Below, piece by piece: positions 61,070 to 64,000 of a stretch of DNA of 64,000 nt (the first letter of the stretch is position 1; every line of letters starts with the position of its first letter). The position numbers and the translations under genes are program-made. Under the pieces are notes generated by a model. The model was not told the origin of the DNA. It did not search any database and worked only from the letters and a program-made list of their open reading frames with translations. Source of the DNA: Centipeda periodontii DSM 2778 (GTDB lineage Bacteria; Bacillota; Negativicutes; Selenomonadales; Selenomonadaceae); contig NZ_GL892076.1 in assembly GCF_000213975.1 (NCBI RefSeq), positions 697,625-761,624 on the forward strand, in the 5' to 3' direction.

Positions 61070-63559
61070 ATGGAAAAGCAGCCGATGGCGATCGAAGTCC
61101 GCGGGGCGCGTGTTCACAATTTGAAAAATATATCTGTCGATATTCCGCTTCATAAGATTGTGGGTATTGCGGGTGTCTCCGGCTCGGGAAAGTCCTCGCT
61201 CGCACTGGGCGTGCTCTACGCTGAGGGTTCGCGCCGCTATCTCGAGGCGTTGTCGACGTATACGAGGCGGCGCATGACACAGGCAGAGAAGGCATGCGTC
61301 GATGAGGTGCGCTACATCCCTGCGGCGCTTGCACTGCATCAGCGCCCCGGCGTGCCCGGGATGCGCAGTACGTTCGGCACGTCTACGGAGCTGCTGAACG
61401 TCGTACGTCTGATGTTTTCGCGTCTGGCGAGCCATCGCTGCCCGAACGGTCACTATGCAGCGCCGACGCGCAAGGTGGCGGCGGAACAGGAGATCGTCTG
61501 CCCGACGTGCGGCGTACATTTCTATGCACCGGGTGCGGAGGAACTCGCGTTCAACAGCGGCGGTGCCTGTGAGGCGTGCGGAGGTACCGGCGTTGTCCGC
61601 GTCGTTGACGAATCGACGCTCGTGCCCGACGACTCCCTCTCGATCGACGATGGGGCAGTACTGCCGTGGCAGACGCTCATGTGGTCTCTGATGAAGGAGA
61701 TCGCGCAGAAACTCGGCGTGCGGACGGATGTGCCGTTTCGCGAACTGACTGCGCAGGAAAAGGAGATCGTCTTTCACGGACCTCCCGACAAGGTGCATCT
61801 GGTCTATCAGATCCAAAAGACCGGTGCGGCGGGGGAGATGGACTTCACCTACTTCAATGCAATTTATACCGTAGAAAATGCGCTCGCGAAGGTCAAGGAT
61901 GAAAAGGGAATGAAGCGTGTGGAAAAATTCCTGCGCCAAGAAATCTGTCCGGCCTGTCACGGCACACGCCTCTCGGATGCCGCACGTGCGCCGCGCCTCG
62001 CCGAGCGCTCTCTGCCGGATGTCTGCAGGATGACGCTGACGGAACTTGCGGCATGGATCGCAGATGTTCCAAAGGCTATGCCGCGGGATATGATTCCGAT
62101 GGCGGAAAGCATCTGTGAGAGTTTCCGGCATACGGCGGCGCGCCTCATGGAGCTTGGACTCGGCTACCTCACGCTCGACCGCGCGGCCTCGACGCTCTCG
62201 ACGGGGGAGCGGCAGCGTATGCAGCTCGCGCGTGCCGTGCGCAATCGGACAACGGGCGTGCTCTACGTTCTTGACGAGCCGTCCATCGGACTCCATCCCT
62301 CGAACATTGACGGACTGCTGAACGTCATGCGGGAGCTTATGTCCGACGGGAACTCCATCGTCCTCGTCGATCACGATGTGCAGATTCTGCGCAGCGCAGA
62401 TCATTTCATCGAGCTCGGGCCGGAGGCGGGCGCAGGCGGCGGTACGATCATCGCGCAGGGAACACTTGCAGAGATGAAAAAAAGTGCGAACTCACGCATC
62501 GGTGGTTTTCTTGACGGCAGGAAAAAGGTGCAGGTTCATACACCTGCGGCGGCCGAGGACATGTTCAAGCATGGGCGGATTGTGCTCAAGACAGAGCAGA
62601 TTCATACGGTGAAGCCGCTCTCCGCCGTGTTTCCGCAGGGACGGCTGAGTGTTGTGACCGGTGTTTCTGGCTCGGGCAAGACGACGCTCATTCTGGAAAG
62701 CCTGATTCCGGCACTGGAAGCACAGATCGGCAGGACATCGCTGCCCGCGCATGTCCAGTCGATTGCCGCCGACGGTGTGCGGCAGGTGCGGTTGATCGAC
62801 GCTGTACCGATTGGCGCCAACGTGCGCTCGACCGTTGCTACCTACGCGAACGTGCACGATGAGCTGCGAAAACTTTATGCGCGCACGCCGGCAGCAAAGG
62901 AGAAGGGGTATAAGGCCGGGGATTTTTCCTATAATACGGGAAAACTTCGCTGTCCGACCTGCGACGGAACCGGCTCGATCAGCCTCGATGTCCAATTTCT
63001 GCCCGACGTCACGATCGACTGCCCCGACTGCGGCGGCTCTCGATACCGCAAGGAAGCTGGCGAGATTCTTCGTGTGCCGCGCAAGGGGAAGCAGCCGTGC
63101 TCGCTCCCCGCGTTGATGTCCCTGAGCGTTGACGAAGCACTGGCGGTTTGCTGTGATTTGAAAACGGTGCAGCGGCGCCTTCAGATCCTGCACGATCTCG
63201 GACTCGGATATCTGACGCTCGGTGAGGCGACGCCCGGGCTCTCGGGCGGCGAGGCGCAGCGTCTGAAGCTCGCGAGCGATATGGGCAGGGGGCAGGAGGG
63301 CTCTGTATTCGTCTTCGATGAGCCGACAATCGGTCTGCATCCGCTCGATGTAGAGACGCTGCTCGGTGTGTTCCAAACGCTCATGGCGAGCGGTGCGACC
63401 GTCATCGTCATCGAGCATGACCTCGACGTTATACGCAATGCCGACTACATTCTCGACATGGGACCCGGCGGCGGCGAAGAGGGCGGCAGGATCGTTGCCT
63501 GCGGTACGCATGCGGATATCCGGAAGGAACCCAAAAGTGTCACGGGACGGTATCTTTGA
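61070..63559 (+). CDS. UvrA-like ABC ATPase (UvrA2 type)
   Basis: 829 residues against about 940 for UvrA. Two ABC modules: Walker A GVSGSGKS (35-42) and GVSGSGKT (about 531-538); signatures LSTGERQ (about 374) and LSGGEAQ (about 723); Walker B YVLDEPSIGL and VFDEPTIGL. Two Cys-rich zinc modules are present (CPTCGVHF...CEACGGTG and CPTCDGTG...CPDCGGSR). The shorter first module suggests loss of the UvrB-binding domain, as in UvrA2 proteins linked to drug tolerance. ATG 61070 fits the family start; AGGGG lies 10 bases before it. Confidence 0.9.
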   Translation: MEKQPMAIEVRGARVHNLKNISVDIPLHKIVGIAGVSGSGKSSLALGVLYAEGSRRYLEALSTYTRRRMTQAEKACVDEVRYIPAALALHQRPGVPGMRSTFGTSTELLNVVRLMFSRLASHRCPNGHYAAPTRKVAAEQEIVCPTCGVHFYAPGAEELAFNSGGACEACGGTGVVRVVDESTLVPDDSLSIDDGAVLPWQTLMWSLMKEIAQKLGVRTDVPFRELTAQEKEIVFHGPPDKVHLVYQIQKTGAAGEMDFTYFNAIYTVENALAKVKDEKGMKRVEKFLRQEICPACHGTRLSDAARAPRLAERSLPDVCRMTLTELAAWIADVPKAMPRDMIPMAESICESFRHTAARLMELGLGYLTLDRAASTLSTGERQRMQLARAVRNRTTGVLYVLDEPSIGLHPSNIDGLLNVMRELMSDGNSIVLVDHDVQILRSADHFIELGPEAGAGGGTIIAQGTLAEMKKSANSRIGGFLDGRKKVQVHTPAAAEDMFKHGRIVLKTEQIHTVKPLSAVFPQGRLSVVTGVSGSGKTTLILESLIPALEAQIGRTSLPAHVQSIAADGVRQVRLIDAVPIGANVRSTVATYANVHDELRKLYARTPAAKEKGYKAGDFSYNTGKLRCPTCDGTGSISLDVQFLPDVTIDCPDCGGSRYRKEAGEILRVPRKGKQPCSLPALMSLSVDEALAVCCDLKTVQRRLQILHDLGLGYLTLGEATPGLSGGEAQRLKLASDMGRGQEGSVFVFDEPTIGLHPLDVETLLGVFQTLMASGATVIVIEHDLDVIRNADYILDMGPGGGEEGGRIVACGTHADIRKEPKSVTGRYL

Positions 63560-63586
63560 GCCGTTCTGTCGAAGGAGATGATTTGT

Positions 63587-64000
63587 TTGATTTTGGATAA
63601 GCTAAAAGATTTTTTTGATTTGCGCGGCGACACTGCTTCGGTACAGGAAATTACAGAACGGGTCAATGCCGGCGTGCGATTTCGGGGGACGAATCTCAGT
63701 GTCCTGATATTGGCGATCTTTATTGCCTCCATCGGTCTCAATATGAACAGCACGGCGGTCATTATCGGCGCGATGCTGATCTCTCCGCTGATGGGGTCGA
63801 TCCTTGGGATTGGCTATGGCCTTGCCCGTTACGACAGCACATATATCCGTTCCAGTGCAGGAAGCCTGTTCGCCCAGGTGATCATTTCGGTTGCTGCATC
63901 GACGTTTTATTTTTCCCTCACACCGATCGATGCCCCTTCGTCGGAACTGCTTGCACGAACATCGCCGACCATCTGGGACGTTTTGATCGCGGTCTTTGGC
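63587..64000 (+). CDS. DUF389 membrane protein, 5' part
   Basis: First 138 codons; the gene runs off the window. TTG 63587 is the only start with a good site (AAGGAG, 9 bases upstream). VNAGVRFRGTNLSVLILAIF, SIGLNMNSTAVIIGAMLISPLMG and GIGYGLARYD match the DUF389/TIGR00341 family, whose members are multi-span membrane proteins of unknown transport function. Three hydrophobic segments are visible so far. Confidence 0.85.
   Translation, partial: MILDKLKDFFDLRGDTASVQEITERVNAGVRFRGTNLSVLILAIFIASIGLNMNSTAVIIGAMLISPLMGSILGIGYGLARYDSTYIRSSAGSLFAQVIISVAASTFYFSLTPIDAPSSELLARTSPTIWDVLIAVFG

Overview
The window looks like chromosomal DNA of a Selenomonas-like member of the Negativicutes, that is, Firmicutes with an outer membrane. 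The evidence is a giant autotransporter with a C-terminal beta-barrel and a phosphoethanolamine transferase (both need a diderm envelope) next to Firmicute-style ribosome binding sites, frequent TTG and GTG starts, NarGHJI, a bacterial F-type ATP synthase and several Rpn/PD-(D/E)XK 'transposase' genes. The genus is an inference; no rRNA is present.

Layout. 1-1.3 kb: thirteen tRNA genes in one direction, four of them for Leu. 1.3-5 kb: an Rpn nuclease gene and a pair of overlapping nitrogenase-component-1-like genes with no NifH. 5-12.4 kb: a 2,215-residue autotransporter on the minus strand, bracketed by copies of a GC-rich palindromic repeat. 12.5-17 kb: a second Rpn copy with a degraded start, two secreted proteins, an orphan HicB pair and repeat debris. 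17-24 kb: the atpIBEFHAGDC operon. 24-26.3 kb: a DUF2442/DUF4160 pair, a Phd/ParE pair and a PerM-type transporter. 26.5-29.2 kb: a five-gene operon (AAA ATPase, three small proteins of unknown function, a YkgJ-type Cys-cluster protein) whose promoter has twelve G residues between -35 and -10. 29.2-31.4 kb: dps, metY and tRNA-Ser. 31.8-35.8 kb: an accessory patch with an Rpn gene, an IS3-family element inside an IS30 remnant, a RelBE-type pair and small DNA-binding relics. 35.8-44.2 kb: serC, a CNNM/CBS protein, a YdjC deacetylase, cinA, an SGNH hydrolase, two hemerythrins and small unknowns. 44.3-52 kb: a 1,722-residue DUF5724/DUF4132 protein with a small partner, then an EptA-like transferase. 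52.3-58.6 kb: narGHJI behind a perfect Crp/Fnr-type palindrome. 58.7-64 kb: a fourth Rpn gene, a fragment ORF, a deleted GH1 pseudogene, a UvrA2-like ATPase and the start of a DUF389 membrane protein.

The genes most likely to form a working unit of unknown purpose are the five at 26.6-29.2 kb. Start/stop overlaps couple the first pair and the last pair, the AAA ATPase and the next protein end in nearly the same C-terminal peptide, the third and fourth products share a YY-x5-G-x-W block, and the poly-G tract in the promoter spacer is the classic layout for on/off phase variation. This is my best candidate for an undescribed system.

A second theme is a miniature mobile element of about 165 bp with terminal inverted repeats reading roughly TAGGRAWCRCTGATAAA. 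Five full copies and several fragments occur here, and three genes take their TAG stop codon from the element end. Energy metabolism (ATP synthase, respiratory nitrate reductase), oxidative-stress genes (Dps) and possible oxygen sensing (hemerythrins) fit an anaerobe that meets oxygen and nitrate.
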